The notes: a model not told the origin generated them from the sequence alone. 64,000 bases of DNA from Gerris lacustris (GCA_951217055.1 OX578277.1:103357511-103421510), one strand, 5' to 3'; positions 1 to 11,005 are shown, counted from the first letter of the stretch. Program-made: numbers and translations.

Positions 1-424
1 AGACCAGTTTTGAAAAATGGCATTTTTATATTAATTATTAACCGTTTCTTTTACATCCTTGTCATTTTGTTATTAAAGGAGTGATTGACCAATTTGCATA
101 TCTACTCGATACAACCATCTGCTGATACACATAAATCTAATGAATTAACAAAGCCACCAGTAACATGAGTGTTAATTCACTTATTGAAATCATTAAACCT
201 CGACAATATTGCGGCTCTTATTTAAACTTACAGATACTATAAAAGCGTGAGAATAATTATCTGGAGGTGCTTATATTTATTAACTCACTACTCTAGTACT
301 TATTTGAAAGATAAAGGTAATAACCAAATAACTATTAGAAGTAAACCAAATCTCATAATCGCTAGTGCGTGAGCTCGAACCCATAGGCCAAGCAAATCTT
401 TAATATTTCAATCACCTCAGCTTC
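1..424. other. AT-rich DNA, one tRNA-like B box
   Basis: No gene seen. Around 368-390 the minus strand reads GGGTTCGAGCTC, a pol III B-box-like motif, suggesting an old SINE fragment. Confidence 0.3.
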
Positions 425-720
425 AAGTTTAAATGGAACTAAACGACTCTTCTGAGTGACTCTGGTGAGTGATATGATAACACTCTTTCTCATTCACATG
501 CCTCTCTTGTTCAAAAAACTCTTATTAACTCTTATTACATCAAATTACTCTTATTCACTGACTCTTCCTAATTCACGTGACTCACTTATTCATTGACTCC
601 ATTCACATGACTCTCTTATTCATCGACTCTTTCTCATGGTTCTCTTATTCAATGACTCTTTCTCATTCACATAACTCTCTTGTTTATTGACACTCTCTCC
701 TTCATATGTCTGGGTTTATC
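425..720. repeat. Degenerate CT-rich tandem repeat
   Basis: Irregular repeats of short blocks such as TGACTCTTTCTCATTCACA and CTCTTATTCATTGACTC. The period is loose (about 25-40 bp) and copies are diverged. Confidence 0.65.
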
Positions 721-1105
721 CTTTATCTGATTTATTAACTGTTTTGGGAAATGTAAATGAACTATTGCCTTGAAACTATTGCCATTGGTCAGTCAGTTGC
801 TAGAGCTCGAATACTCAGCTTCTGGCTGTTCCTATGTATGACTATACTATTTTTGACAACTTTACTTTATAGTAAAGCAGTAACTAAATTGTTTAACTTT
901 TTATTATGAGAGGATCAGCAGGCAACTCAACAAGGTAATAATAATTTAATTAGGATTTCGGTTCCTAACCCGGGTTTGTTCAATGGGCCCACCTAAGTGG
1001 CCTGCGTCTTCGGGTGTAAAAGCCCCCCGGAATATATATATATATATAGTCAATTTGACGATTATTACCGCAAGTTAGTAAGTTATTAAATGAAAAGGTA
1101 CTTAC

Positions 1106-1162
1106 CGTCGACACTTGCTTGATCTGAAGATCACTGGACCGGTTTCGGCTGTACGCCATCAT
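1106..1162 (-). CDS. Mirror copy of the putative first exon in left palindrome arm
   Basis: Same 19 codons as 1344-1400 on the opposite strand, ending at a GTAAGT donor (plus-strand ACTTAC at 1100-1105). The two copies are head to head with leaders facing each other. See the palindrome entry for the artefact caveat. Confidence 0.3.
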
Positions 1163-1343
1163 CAGCAGAAGAAGAAGATAATATAGATCTCCTAGAGTCG
1201 AATTGAACTCATAGAGTCTACATGGGAGAGTGGACCCCCCCCCCCCCCCCCCACATACATAAGAGTGTGGGAGAGGACTCTCCCATGTAGACTCTATGAG
1301 TTCAATTCGACCCTAGGAGATCTATATTCTTCTTCTTCTGCTG

Positions 1344-1400
1344 ATGATGGCGTACAGCCGAAACCGGTCCAGTGATCTTCAGATCAAGCAAGTGTCGACG
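1344..1400 (+). CDS. Putative first coding exon in right palindrome arm
   Basis: 19 codons, MMAYSRNRSSDLQIKQVST, followed directly by GTAAGTACC, a consensus donor. It is preceded by a purine/pyrimidine-rich leader. GC content is higher than the surroundings. I do not recognise the peptide. The mirror copy on the minus strand is identical in the coding part. No downstream exon was found. Confidence 0.3.
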
Positions 1401-1415
1401 GTAAGTACCTTTTCA

Positions 1416-1418
<3 letters not shown>

Positions 1419-1502
<84 letters not shown>
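1419..1502. repeat. (TA)n microsatellite
   Basis: About 42 TA dinucleotides directly outside the right palindrome arm. Confidence 0.95.
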
Positions 1503-1506
<4 letters not shown>

Positions 1507-1992
1507 TTTCATTAATGTAACCATGTTATTATTTGTGTTTCATCATATTGAATTATTATAGAGAAAATCATTAAATGGTTAAACACTATACAAAAATCAT
1601 ATTTTCTATTTTTCTTGATCTAATATTAAAAACTTTATTATAAACAAATGTCCATAATATTTTTAATATCTCTTACTATTTAAAAGTTTTCTTATGTGGA
1701 CTTGAGAGGTTTTCTTATGTAGAACCAACACCTAACTCTACATAAGATCCCTTACTATTTTAATTTTTTTTTCATATACATATATATGTAGTATGTAGAA
1801 AGATTTCTGCAAAAACTTGTAAAATTAAATTTAAATATGATAATTTACACGCCCTTTTTACTTTATCATATAAAGTACTTATCATATAAAAAGAATTTAT
1901 TGTGAGAACGAATTGTGGTAATGAGCTTGAGTTGAAAAAATGTCCTTCTTTCCGTGGGTCCGTTTGTAGATGAGATAAGTAATAAAATATAT

Positions 1993-2080
1993 AGTAGGAC
2001 CTCGTTAATCGGGACGAATTCAGGCAGAGGGTCGTACGGATTAGCGGGATTTCCGGATAAGCGAGGTTTTAAAAAAATAG
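1993..2080 (+). mobile_element. pogo/Tigger-like terminal fragment
   Basis: Reads AGTAGGACCTCGTTAATCGG and later GGATTTCCGGATAAGCGAGG, the CCTCGTTAATCCGGA style of pogo/Tigger termini. A related segment in the same orientation lies at 3115-3180. A hAT element is inserted just after this fragment. Confidence 0.55.
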
Positions 2081-2119
2081 GTATTGTAAAACACTTTTTA
2101 AAAAATATTTTATATTGAT

Positions 2120-2934
2120 CAGTGGCGGATTAAAGGGGGGGGGCAGGGGTGGCGACCGCCCCCCCCCCTTGATTATACTTTTTTCCAACGACTACCAAAT
2201 TTTATATCAGAAATGCATAAAAGCGCTGTTTTGAGAGGTAATATTTTCAAAATTTTCCGAGGGAGGACCCCCCAGCCCCGCAATATATCCTCCCCCCCCC
2301 CCCCAATACTATACTTCTGACGACGCCAGGCGTCCCGGAGTTGTCCCGGTTTTGGACTTTAAATCCCGAACTTGTCTCCCGAAAACACTTTTCGGGACGC
2401 CAAAATGTCCTAGTTTTCGCAATAGAGCCGCCGATAATAGATTAATTCGTTTAAAAAAATCCACATATTCTGATAATTTATTTTATAAAATAATTTATAG
2501 ATGCGTAGTTTTAGCAAAATGTTTGTTATTGCCTATCTAAATCAACCGCATTTATTCCAATAAAAATAAGTACGAGTATTTGCTTTGATTCGATGGTCTT
2601 CAAATAGATATAATAACTTATCTAAATTAATTTACATAATTTAACTATTTTTTTCTAAATATAAAATTAGGTCCGTTGTTATGGGCTTAACGGCTCGTAG
2701 ATATATAAAACGAAAATATTAAAAATCCCCCTTTTGCTTCCGAGCTTACCGAAGGTAACAAACTGATAAATTTTCGTTCTCAAGAACAAATTTTTATTTA
2801 GTTATTTTAGACAAGGGGAATGATTAGGTGCATGAGAACTCCCCCCCCCCTCCTTCCTTAGGCTTTCCATACTCCCGAAACCCCTTGGAAGGTCAGATCG
2901 CCACCCCCTAGATGACACCCTTAATCCGCCACTG
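2120..2934. mobile_element. Non-autonomous hAT element (CAGTGGCGG ends), 8-bp TSD
   Basis: 815 bp with inverted ends CAGTGGCGGATTAA / TTAATCCGCCACTG, flanked by exact 8-bp duplications ATATTGAT (2112-2119 and 2935-2942). The ends and 8-bp duplication are those of the hAT superfamily. No transposase frame is seen. Poly-C and poly-G runs sit just inside both ends. Around 2733-2760 it carries the minus-strand end hairpin of Family B. Confidence 0.88.
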
Positions 2935-3114
2935 ATATTGATACTGCATTTGTATTAACATGTATAATATAAGGATAAATTAAATGTACTGCATTAATGT
3001 AATATGTAATTTAATTACAGGTGTAGGATGAACATACATAATATTATGTATATTGCTATGAGTTTCCAACATGTAGCTAGACTGAACAAACCTTTATAAA
3101 TTTCATTGTTACGG

Positions 3115-3180
3115 GCATTTAGTCACTATGGAGAACCGTCCGGATTACCGAGGGTTCCGGATCAACGGAGTTTTTTAATT
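3115..3180 (+). mobile_element. Second pogo/Tigger-like fragment
   Basis: Reads CGTCCGGATTACCGAGGGTT then CCGGATCAACGGAGTTTTTT, similar and in the same orientation to 2030-2080. It therefore is not the matching inverted terminus of that fragment. Confidence 0.5.
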
Positions 3181-3289
3181 ATTATACATTCAGAGTTGTT
3201 TATAAACGTCTTGGAGATAAGAAAGTTGAAATGAATAGTAATCTGTGCCTAAAAATTCAAATAATTATTATTACTACGAAAGAAAGACA

Positions 3290-3370
3290 AATAAAAATAC
3301 ACCTTGCCACTGGGAATCGAACATGAATCTCGCTTTATGCCGCAGTGTACTAAACAATAAGGGTGGGTTC
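3290..3370 (-). repeat. tRNA-like SINE scrap
   Basis: On the minus strand the segment near 3310-3325 reads GTTCGATTCCCAGTGGC, close to the pol III B box. No complete tRNA fold is evident. Confidence 0.35.
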
Positions 3371-3943
3371 AGAAACAAACTAGGGGGACCGCTTGAAGTA
3401 ACCGGTAAGTTCGAAACGACGTATCTAAACAACCGACTGGGTTCGTAACCTATCGGTTGTATTAGCGGTCGACCGGTGTGGTTGCGCCCACTTCGGCCGA
3501 GTTTAGACCACTGTTAGTTCAGTCAGTAACCAGACCACCCCGATTTGTGGTACCTTACATAATTATAATACGTGCCTAACATATAATTTGGCTGACCAAA
3601 GGGGTCGATGCTTTCGATAGGTTATTTTTTGGCGTTTTTCTGAAAACGGTACCATGGGTAATTGCCCATTCTGTCCATTGGTAAATCTGGGCCTGTTAAT
3701 AACCACAATCTTACTTTCAGTGGCGATTTAAAAGTTAAAAATATTTACTAAGTTTCCATGGGTTTAGAAAACAGATGTGAAAACTTTTTAAATTTTAAGG
3801 TCATAACAGCAAATTTCTGGTTTTTTATTGAAACTAATTTGAAAAAGAAAGATAGAAAAGGATATGGAATTGAAAACAGAATTGAGACTTGCGCAGAAAG
3901 TATGATGATTGGAGATATAATAACCTGACTTAACTATAACTAT

Positions 3944-5120
3944 CCAAAGGTACATATTGTATATTTACAGATGGTTCTAAAAAACCAAATAAAACTGGTT
4001 GCTCCTATTATGATCCACAACTAAAATATGGAGAAGGATACAATTGTCCAGATATCATGGGTATATTTGGTGCTGAATATACAGGCATTTTAAAAGCAAT
4101 CGAATATATCGATTCGCTTAATAACGACAATAAAAATTACACCATTATCTGTGATAATCAAAGTATTTTAAAAAAGATGATGTCTCTATATAAATCAAAG
4201 AAAATAGATCATATAAGCATGCATATTTTAAATAAGCTATATAACATATCAAAACATAAAACAATCGATTTTATATGGATTAAATCTCACCAGGGTATTT
4301 CTGGAAATGAAATAGCCGACAAATTAGCTAAAGAACCTACAACAATAGATCTTAACATGAAAGTTTTAAATACTGATATAAAATCTTTTCTCAAATGCGA
4401 CATGAAAAATAAATGGAATAATAACTATAAAGAAAATAATAAAGGTTCTAATTACAAAAAATACAACCCTAACATAATTAAAACACCATGGTTTTGGAAA
4501 TGTAATATAAATCGATGTGATATCATTAAAATCAATAGAATGAGAAGTTTTCACTGTAGATGTATACAATATAACTATATGATTGGATTAAGCGATTCAC
4601 CTATTTGTTTCAGCTGTCCAACAAAAGAAGAAAATATCCAGCACATTCTTACTGAATGTACTGGAAATATAGAAAAAAGAAAAAAACTTTATTCAGACTT
4701 AAACATAGAAGAAGATGCTTCGATAACAAAAAAATTTTTAGAAATATTATTTTCAAAAAAAATTAAAAATTTAAAGAAAACTATAAAATTCATAGAAGAC
4801 ATTAATTATAAACCATAACATATTACTGCACCAAATAACTAAAATCTATAAATACCAAATGTGAGGTTTCTGAACCTCACATCTGGAAGGACTCGAGTCC
4901 GGCCAACCTGATTTGAGTTTTCTGCGGTTTCCTCAATCAACAAAGCAAATGCTGGGTTGGCTCCACAAAAGTCGGCCGCAGCCGCATTAGGAACAAAATG
5001 GCCTTGAAAACTGTTATTACCCACAAATTGTTGTCCAATTAACATCATTATTTAAAATGGCTGCAGTTACCCTTATTAATGTTAACTTTTGCCAATAAAG
5101 AAATTGATTAAAAAAAAAAA
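3944..5120 (+). mobile_element. 5'-truncated LINE insertion with exact TSD and A tail
   Basis: 1,177 bp non-LTR retrotransposon 3' fragment. It begins inside the coding region just before the RNase H domain, ends in an A run at about 5109-5120, and is flanked by the 11-bp direct repeat ACTATAACTAT at 3933-3943 and 5121-5131. The 3'UTR is 4819-5108. Truncation plus TSD plus A tail is the hallmark of target-primed reverse transcription. The open frame and perfect TSD suggest a fairly recent insertion. Confidence 0.9.
3946..4818 (+). CDS. LINE ORF2 C-terminus: RNase H domain and CCHC tail (5'-truncated)
   Basis: 291 codons open from the truncation point to TAA; no native start, since the ATG at 4057 is internal. 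The RNase H catalytic set is complete: IFTDGSK (Asp, 3961-3981), GAEYTGILKAIE (Glu), IICDNQS (Asp) and WIKSHQGISGNEIADKLAK (His and final Asp). RNase H removes the RNA strand during reverse transcription in I/Jockey-type LINEs. The C-terminus has CFSCPTKEENIQHILTEC, a CCHC zinc-binding arrangement usual after RNase H in these elements. The reverse transcriptase and endonuclease are absent by truncation. The minus-strand frame inside it is a shadow. Confidence 0.88.
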   Translation, partial: KGTYCIFTDGSKKPNKTGCSYYDPQLKYGEGYNCPDIMGIFGAEYTGILKAIEYIDSLNNDNKNYTIICDNQSILKKMMSLYKSKKIDHISMHILNKLYNISKHKTIDFIWIKSHQGISGNEIADKLAKEPTTIDLNMKVLNTDIKSFLKCDMKNKWNNNYKENNKGSNYKKYNPNIIKTPWFWKCNINRCDIIKINRMRSFHCRCIQYNYMIGLSDSPICFSCPTKEENIQHILTECTGNIEKRKKLYSDLNIEEDASITKKFLEILFSKKIKNLKKTIKFIEDINYKP

Positions 5121-5131
5121 AACTATAACTA

Positions 5132-5368
5132 TAGTTAAGTGAAGTTAAGTATAAAGAGTTAAGTTAAGCTAAGTACAAAAAGTTTATAGTGTCATAAATT
5201 GTCGTGAAAACTGTTTTGAAAACTCCTCATGGAAACTTATTAGGTTTAAAACCAATTCATTTATTATTATAACGTTTTTGAAAACCCGTGGAAAGGTAGT
5301 AATTGTTTACTTTACAAAGCTCCTGAATTTTGTACTCGCACTGTCCTCCTTCATCCTACATTTTATGA
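5132..5368. other. AT-rich spacer
   Basis: Short repeats of TTAAGTTAAG at 5131-5175; nothing else seen. Confidence 0.4.
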
Positions 5369-5985
5369 ATTGCTTCCGAGCTTACAGAAAGTGCCGGTAG
5401 AATATTTTTACAAATTGTATTAAAACAAATAAAATTATAAGGAACATAATGAAAGAATACATCCGAATAAACAATGCGGTTAGGCAGGATAATAATGGAA
5501 TGGATGTGCTTGCAATAATTGGCTCAAACTAACAATGTCTGGCGCGATGGGGCTGAGTTTTAAACGCAAATCATCCTCAACGCAGGACAGTCTGTTTCTA
5601 TACTTGGTTTTGAGGTATATAATGGATGAATATACTCCTAACAACCGCAAATATTTATGAGACGCGTACCACTGGACACGATCCCGCGTACCACAGTTTG
5701 GGAACCGCTGCACTAAAGAACATAGAGTCCTGAGCTGGGGAGAGAACATGTGTAAAAAAAGTTTTCCTTTAAAAGTACTTGTAAGATTTCAAAGAAATTT
5801 GGAGGGTTTGTCGAAAGTAGTCCTGATGTTGTCCCATAATAATATCAACCATCTGCGCAAATTTAATATTGCTTAAAAATAAGTGTGTTCCCACTGGGAT
5901 TTGAAACAGATTCAAATCTCTAGTGACCATTTGTATAATAGTAGGGCGCAAGAATGCTACGCACCACACAATTTGGCAGACTATG
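5369..5985 (-). mobile_element. Family B copy, diverged, minus strand
   Basis: Starts near 5985 with a variant of the Family B head (CACACAATTTGGCAGACT on plus) and ends at 5369-5395 with GCTTCCGAGCTTAC, the reverse complement of the end hairpin. The interior is poorly conserved and appears interrupted by a hAT relic. A second minus-strand head lies at 6100-6155. Confidence 0.5.
5480..5710 (-). pseudogene. hAT transposase C-terminal relic (ZBED5/SCAND3-like)
   Basis: The minus strand begins at 5710 with CAGCGGTTCCCAAACTGTGG, a hAT-type terminus, followed after a presumed internal deletion by a frame containing KTKYRNRLSCVEDDLRLKLS and IAPDIVSLSQLLQAHPFH. This resembles the C-terminal end of domesticated or active hAT transposases of the ZBED5/SCAND3 group, where the sequence helps dimerisation. 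The DDE core is missing, so it cannot act. Confidence 0.6.
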
Positions 5986-6099
5986 TTATTTTGTTTATTA
6001 TTTGCTTCTAATCAGAAACTTAAAACCATAAAAGTTATGTTTGTAAACGTGAGTAAAGTTTAATTTAATAACCTGGTCGGCTACTTCCTTCTATCCTTA

Positions 6100-6155
6100 T
6101 ACATGAGAGGACGCGAGGAAGCTATGTGCCACATTAATTGGCAGACTATTATTAC
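6100..6155 (-). mobile_element. Family B head fragment
   Basis: The minus strand reads GTCTGCCAATTAATGTGGCA then CATAGCTTCCTCGCGTCCTC, the 5' end of Family B. Confidence 0.6.
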
Positions 6156-6299
6156 TGCACAACGCTTTAAATCGTCTTCTTAAGCACCTAGAGAGTATGA
6201 GGAACTTACCTAAAAAATTGTATGGTCGTTAGGTTCTATGGTTTCCATGATATCGTGATTATTGAGTGAGTCAGTCACTCAATGGTATTTGAATTTAAT

Positions 6300-6330
6300 A
6301 TACAGGGTGTCCCAAAAAGAGTAGTCTGAA
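6300..6330 (+). repeat. ACAGGGTGTCCCA terminal motif
   Basis: TACAGGGTGTCCCAAAAAG, a common arthropod transposon end. Related motifs lie at 7962 (+), 13183 (-), 27665 and 50112 (-); at 27665 the motif is attached to a transposase relic. Confidence 0.5.
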
Positions 6331-6479
6331 TTCAGTGAACTATACATTTAGAACTCGTAGTGATTGGTGAGTGAGCTACCAATCACATGAAAGAGAGGAT
6401 TTTTAAGATATTTTAGGGTTTTTTTTTTTTTTTAGCAGGAGTCTGTGCTTGAAATATCCAAGACACTAGATAATGTAGG

Positions 6480-6765
6480 TTTATAATTTCGTTGGCAACG
6501 AGCATTTATTATATACGAGTATCTATTTGGGGGCACTTTTCTATAAAAGTGCCCCCACCCACTTTTTTTAATCTAATATACTTTCGGACAACCGAATACA
6601 CACTTCTTCTTTTTATATAAAAGTGTGATATTCCTTTGTCCCAAAGCATATTGGACTGAATATCCCTTTGTCTTATAGATGGTTAGACTAAGGGATATAA
6701 ACTCTTCTGTATATTCCCTATACAAAAATGGGGCCCCTTTTCTATAAGAGTACTTTATTTGGGCA
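6480..6765. repeat. MITE-like segment with perfect 12-bp hairpin
   Basis: GGGGGCACTTTT (6529-6540), a 4-base loop and AAAAGTGCCCCC (6545-6556) form a perfect hairpin. A related GGGGCCCCTTTTCTATAA segment occurs at 6731-6748. The inner part GTGTGATATTCCTTTGTCCC recurs at 43903. Confidence 0.6.
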
Positions 6766-7064
6766 GGTGAAAATTATTTCTCCGTCAGTATTTAGTGCAT
6801 CGTGTAGTCTAAATCGTCTTTTTCGAATCGGAAGTAAAATATGATTAATTTAAATCTTTGTAAATAATTTTAATCTAATTTACACCCTTTTCTTTATGTA
6901 CGTATGAAATTTAACTTCTATACATATTTTTTTCCAGGTTTAAGGGTTGTCAACCCTCGGAAGAAGTTGATTCCTCTTAATTTTCAGTTTATTTAGTCTC
7001 CTCCGGTTATTATTTTTCTTTTTTTTCGGTCGTATAGAGAGTCGTTAGCGTTTAAGAGAGGCCT

Positions 7065-7150
7065 TAGAGAGGATTTGGGCGCCCCCCACCGCCCTTGTAA
7101 GGGCGGGCACCCTACGAAGGCGCCTGGTCGGCGCCCCTCGTCCCCGGCGT
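7065..7150. repeat. GC-rich island with two hairpins
   Basis: In AT-rich surroundings, CCGCCCT/AGGGCGG (7089-7106, loop TGTA) and GGCGCC/GGCGCC (7119-7135) can fold. A similar GGCGCCCCCTAG stretch occurs at 29231. Origin unknown; probably a transposon end. Confidence 0.5.
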
Positions 7151-7272
7151 CTATCTGACTATATCAACAGGCTCTTGCATCCCTACATCACAGCCCTTCC
7201 TCCACGTGGTTCATTACAGCCTCAAAGGGGGAAGTGTTCATAACTTTAAAAAGAATGAGACCTCTTCTATAA

Positions 7273-7680
7273 ATTTTGATCTGGTTAAAGCTCTTTAATA
7301 GTTCATAACTATTATTAACACAAAATAATTATATAATAATCGTAATAATTATATACTTGTAATAATAGGTATTTTCCCTAATTTGAACACCATTAATTTG
7401 ATTAACTATGAATTATGAATTAATAATCACAGTAATAAGTTTAAGTCAGCTTGTAAAAATATAAGTAGAGAATTTTTCTCAATTAGGCAAGCCCGCAATA
7501 CAGTTATGTGTTGCAGGAGTGTATAATTAAGATACTACTTGATTCTTCGTTACATGTTTGTTTGAATCACGCATTAAAATGTGTACTATTTAAGACAGAC
7601 AGGTTTGTCGAAAAAAAGAGAAACCATTAATGCCCCTGTATTTAATAATAAATATTAGAATAACGAAAGAAAAAAAATTG
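7273..7680 (-). repeat. 400-bp repeat, copy 1
   Basis: Reverse complement of 10325-10727 with moderate divergence; both contain the segment around CTCAATTAGGCAA and a homopolymer end. No coding frame. Confidence 0.8.
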
Positions 7681-7689
7681 CATGCTTTT

Positions 7690-9240
7690 TTTAGATTTTC
7701 TTTTGGCAACACGAACTCAATTTTAGTTAATAATAATCATTAAATTTCTCATCAAGTATGATTGATCTGAATACAACAAATTTCTAATAAATCGTTTAGT
7801 TGTTTAGGCGTGCACAGATTATAGATAGATATTTGTCTTTTTAAAAATTTGAGATCAATGGTCAATATTTTGTATTTTTACAAGCTGACATAACCCTTTT
7901 TAAATTTTATGACATTAAAGAAAGGGGCAGAAAAATTACCCTCATTATTTCATATAATACAGGGTGTCCCATTTCAAGTGGATCAAACGTCTATGACTTT
8001 TAAAGTATAAAAAATGCAGAAAAATGTTACAGATAAAAGTTATAGTACTTTAGGCCTAGTTTAGAGGTGGTTAGAGGTGTTTAGAGGAATGAAATAAATT
8101 AAAAAGTGATTATATTTCCCTGCAAAGGCTCAATATGGCCTTGAAGAACGTGGTTTCCTCTTGACCCTAAATTTTTTTTTCTGAAAAGTTCACTAAAAAG
8201 CACGAAAACAAAAAATGTTTTTCACTATTTTGTATATCTTTCATAGTGTAAGCAGAAATAGCCTTCAAAGTTGACTACTTTATAATAAGATTCTACAATA
8301 AAAATTAATGTAAAATTAAGTTATTTTATATACAATTTTTAGGTATTTTTTGAAGGTATTTTAGGTTCATTAAAAATAATTTGTGAAGTCTAAATCCCTC
8401 TTTCTCAACATTTTTAAAGAAAATATGTTTATTTTTTTTCACCAATATTTATAAATTTAACAATATTTATTGTGTGTTTCACATTTTATCTCTCTATTTT
8501 ATGCTTGGCTTATGTGAATGAGGTTCCATTAAGAATTTAACGTATGACATCTCACTTAAAATTTAATGTAATGTTTGCTAGTTTCATATAACTTGGTAAA
8601 AATAGGTTTAAAGAAAGTAAAATTCCTTTAATTTTTAAGTCAGATGTCCTACGTTCAATTATCATTGCAACCTTATTCACATAAGACAACATTAAAATAA
8701 AGAGATAAAATGCAAAAAAAAAAAATTGAAATAAAAATAAAAATACAAAAGAGAATTTTTGGTCTCATTCACATAAGACAAGATTAATATAGTGAGATGA
8801 AATGTAAAACAAGCTGAAAAAATAAATACAAAAGAAAAATTGTCAATATCATTTTTAAAATAATAATTTAGTTTTTCAATATGTGTAATTTAAAACCTTT
8901 TAGAACAAATAAAGATTAAACATTAATGTATAATAGAGTACACTAAAGGAAGAGAATGTAATAAAAGAAGCCATTTAGCTTAGTAAACCCATACAAAGTC
9001 TGCAATTCTCTGTCAGAGTAGATACACTTACTCAAGAACCAATGTTATAGTCAAAAAGGAACTATAAGAAAAAAAACTTAAGCCCTAGAAGAATAGGAAC
9101 AGGAAATACACCATAAGGTAACTTCACTTAATACCCCCTAGTTGTATGTATCGGAAATAAAAACAAGTTTATATACCGGAAATAATAAGACAAAATTAAT
9201 CATTTCCATCGATATTTTATTAAACTTACAGAGAATAAAG
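7690..9240. other. AT-rich stretch, TE motif and fold-back
   Basis: No gene seen. It contains an ACAGGGTGTCCC motif at 7962 and a fold-back at 8465-8830. Confidence 0.4.
8465..8830. repeat. Inverted/direct repeat around GTTTCACATTTTATCTC
   Basis: Segment 8470-8555 (TGCTTGGCTTATGTGAATGA) recurs inverted at 8640-8720 (TTATTCACATAAGACAACAT) and again at 8763-8815, suggesting a hairpin element plus a partial duplicate. Confidence 0.55.
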
Positions 9241-9247
9241 ACCTAAA

Positions 9248-10324
9248 CAGTCAGTCTCGTGTTTACACAGTCAGAGTCTCGTTTCCTCCGTCAGAGTCTT
9301 AGATGTAGTTATACTGTCAGAGCCTTAGTTATACTGTCAGAGTCTTAGTTATACTGCCAGAGCCTTAGTTATACTGTCAGAGCCTTAGTTATACTGTCAG
9401 AGTCTTAGTTATACTGCCAGAGCCTTAGTTATACTGTCAGAGCCTTAGTTATACTGTCAGAGTCTTAGTTATACTGCCAGAGCCTTAGATATACTGTCAG
9501 AGCCTTAGTTATACTGTTAGAGCGTTAGTTATACTGTCAGAGCCTTAGTTATACTGTCAGAGCCTTAGTTATACTGTCAGAGCCTTAGTTATACTGTCAG
9601 AGCCTTAGTTATACTGTCAGAGCCTTAGTTATACTGTCAGAGCCTTAGTTATACTGTCAGAGCCTTAGTTATACTGTCAGAGCCTTAGTTATACTGTCAG
9701 AGCCTTAGTTATACTGTCAGAGCCTTAGTTATACTGTCAGAGCCTTAGTTATACTGTCAGAGCCTTAGTTATACTGTCAGAGCCTTAGTTATACTGTCAG
9801 AGCCTTAGTTATACTGTCAGAGCCTTAGTTATACTGTCAGAGCCTTAGTTATACTGTCAGAGTCTTAGTTATACTGCCAGAGCCTTAGTTATACTGTCAG
9901 AGCCTTAGTTATACTGTTAGAGCCTTAGTTATACTGTCAGAGTCTTAGTTATACTGTCAGAGCCTTAGTTATACTGTCAGAGCCTTAGTTATTCTGTCAG
10001 AGCCTTAGTTATACTGTTAGAGCCTTAGTTATACTGTCAGAGTCTTAGTTATACTGTCAGAGCCTTAGTTATACTGTCAGAGTCTTAGTTATACTGCCAG
10101 AGCCTTAGTTATACAGTCAGAGCCTTAGTTATACTGTCAGAGTCTTAGTTATACTGTCAGAGCCTTAGTTATACAGTCAGAGCCTTAGTTATACTGTCAG
10201 CTGTCAGAGTCTTAGTTATACTGCCAGAGCCTTAGTTATACTGTCAGAGCCTTAGTTATACTGTTAGAGGCTTAGTTATACTGTCAGACTTCTTTATACA
10301 GTCAGAGCCTTAGTTATACTGTCA
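9248..10324. repeat. 20-bp minisatellite (AGAGCCTTAGTTATACTGTC)
   Basis: About 50 tandem copies of a 20-bp unit. Positions with GTCTTAG and CTGCCAG variants recur every three units in places (9361-9480), giving a 60-bp higher-order repeat. The central part (9541-9840) is homogeneous. The array is split by a 403-bp insertion and resumes at 10728. Confidence 0.97.
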
Positions 10325-10727
10325 TATACAATTTTTTTTTCCTTTCGTTATACTAATATTTATTATTAAATATAGGGGCTTTAATGGTTTCCTTTTTTTT
10401 TCAACAAACCTGCGCTGTCTTAAATAATACATATTTTATGCGTGATTCAAACAAACACATTTAACGAAGAATCAAGTAGAATCTTAATTATACTCTTCTA
10501 CAACACAGAACTGTATCGCGGTTTTGCCTAATTGAGAAAAATTCTCTACTTATATTTTTACAAGCTGACAATTAATTCATAGTTAGTAATAATGAGGTTA
10601 AAATTAGCAAGATTACCTATTATTATTACCTACAAGTATATAATTATTACGATTATTATTTAATTAATTATTACTTGGAGTTAATAATAGATATAAACTA
10701 TTAAAGAGCTGAAACCAGATCAAAAAA
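10325..10727 (+). mobile_element. 400-bp element inserted in the minisatellite, copy 2
   Basis: Inverted relative of 7273-7680. The 20-bp array is interrupted here with TGTCA on both sides (10320-10324 and 10728-10732), which may be a target duplication or simply array sequence. No coding frame. Confidence 0.7.
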
Positions 10728-10890
10728 TGTCAGAGCCTTAGATATACTGTCAAAGAATTAGATGCATTGTCAGAGCCTTAGATATACTGTCAGAGCCTTA
10801 GTTGTACTGTCAAAGTTTTAGTTATACTGTCAGAGCCTTAGTTGTACTGGCAGAGTCTTAGTTATACAGTCAGAGTCTCGTTAAATTTAT
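10728..10890. repeat. 20-bp minisatellite, right part
   Basis: About eight diverged units of the same array (GATATACTGTCAGAGCCTTA and variants), continuing beyond the inserted element. Confidence 0.9.
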
Positions 10891-10973
10891 TTTTATTTAA
10901 TACTTAATGAGCTTAGACTGTTGAAATGAATATAGAACTATCTGAGGGCTACATTGAACAAACCATTCTTTCA

Positions 10974-11005
<32 letters not shown>

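Larger units (their letters stand above)
1084..1422. repeat. Near-perfect 147-bp palindrome around a poly-C core
   Basis: Left arm 1084-1231 and right arm 1277-1422 are reverse complements except for a 2-bp indel and one substitution. The 45-bp spacer has a C run of about 18 bases. TA microsatellite lies on both outer sides. Each arm carries an identical ATG plus splice-donor unit pointing outward. It could be a true inverted duplication or a fold-back sequencing/assembly artefact; the small arm differences favour real DNA slightly. Confidence 0.9.

Noticed and set aside
4366..4569. Minus-strand frame inside the LINE
   Set aside because: Shadow of the RNase H reading frame.
5769..5969. 66-codon minus-strand frame
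   Set aside because: Falls inside a decayed Family B copy; no motif.
9248..10890. CRISPR-like regular array
   Set aside because: Units abut without unique spacers, the repeat is variable and the context is eukaryotic; it is a minisatellite.
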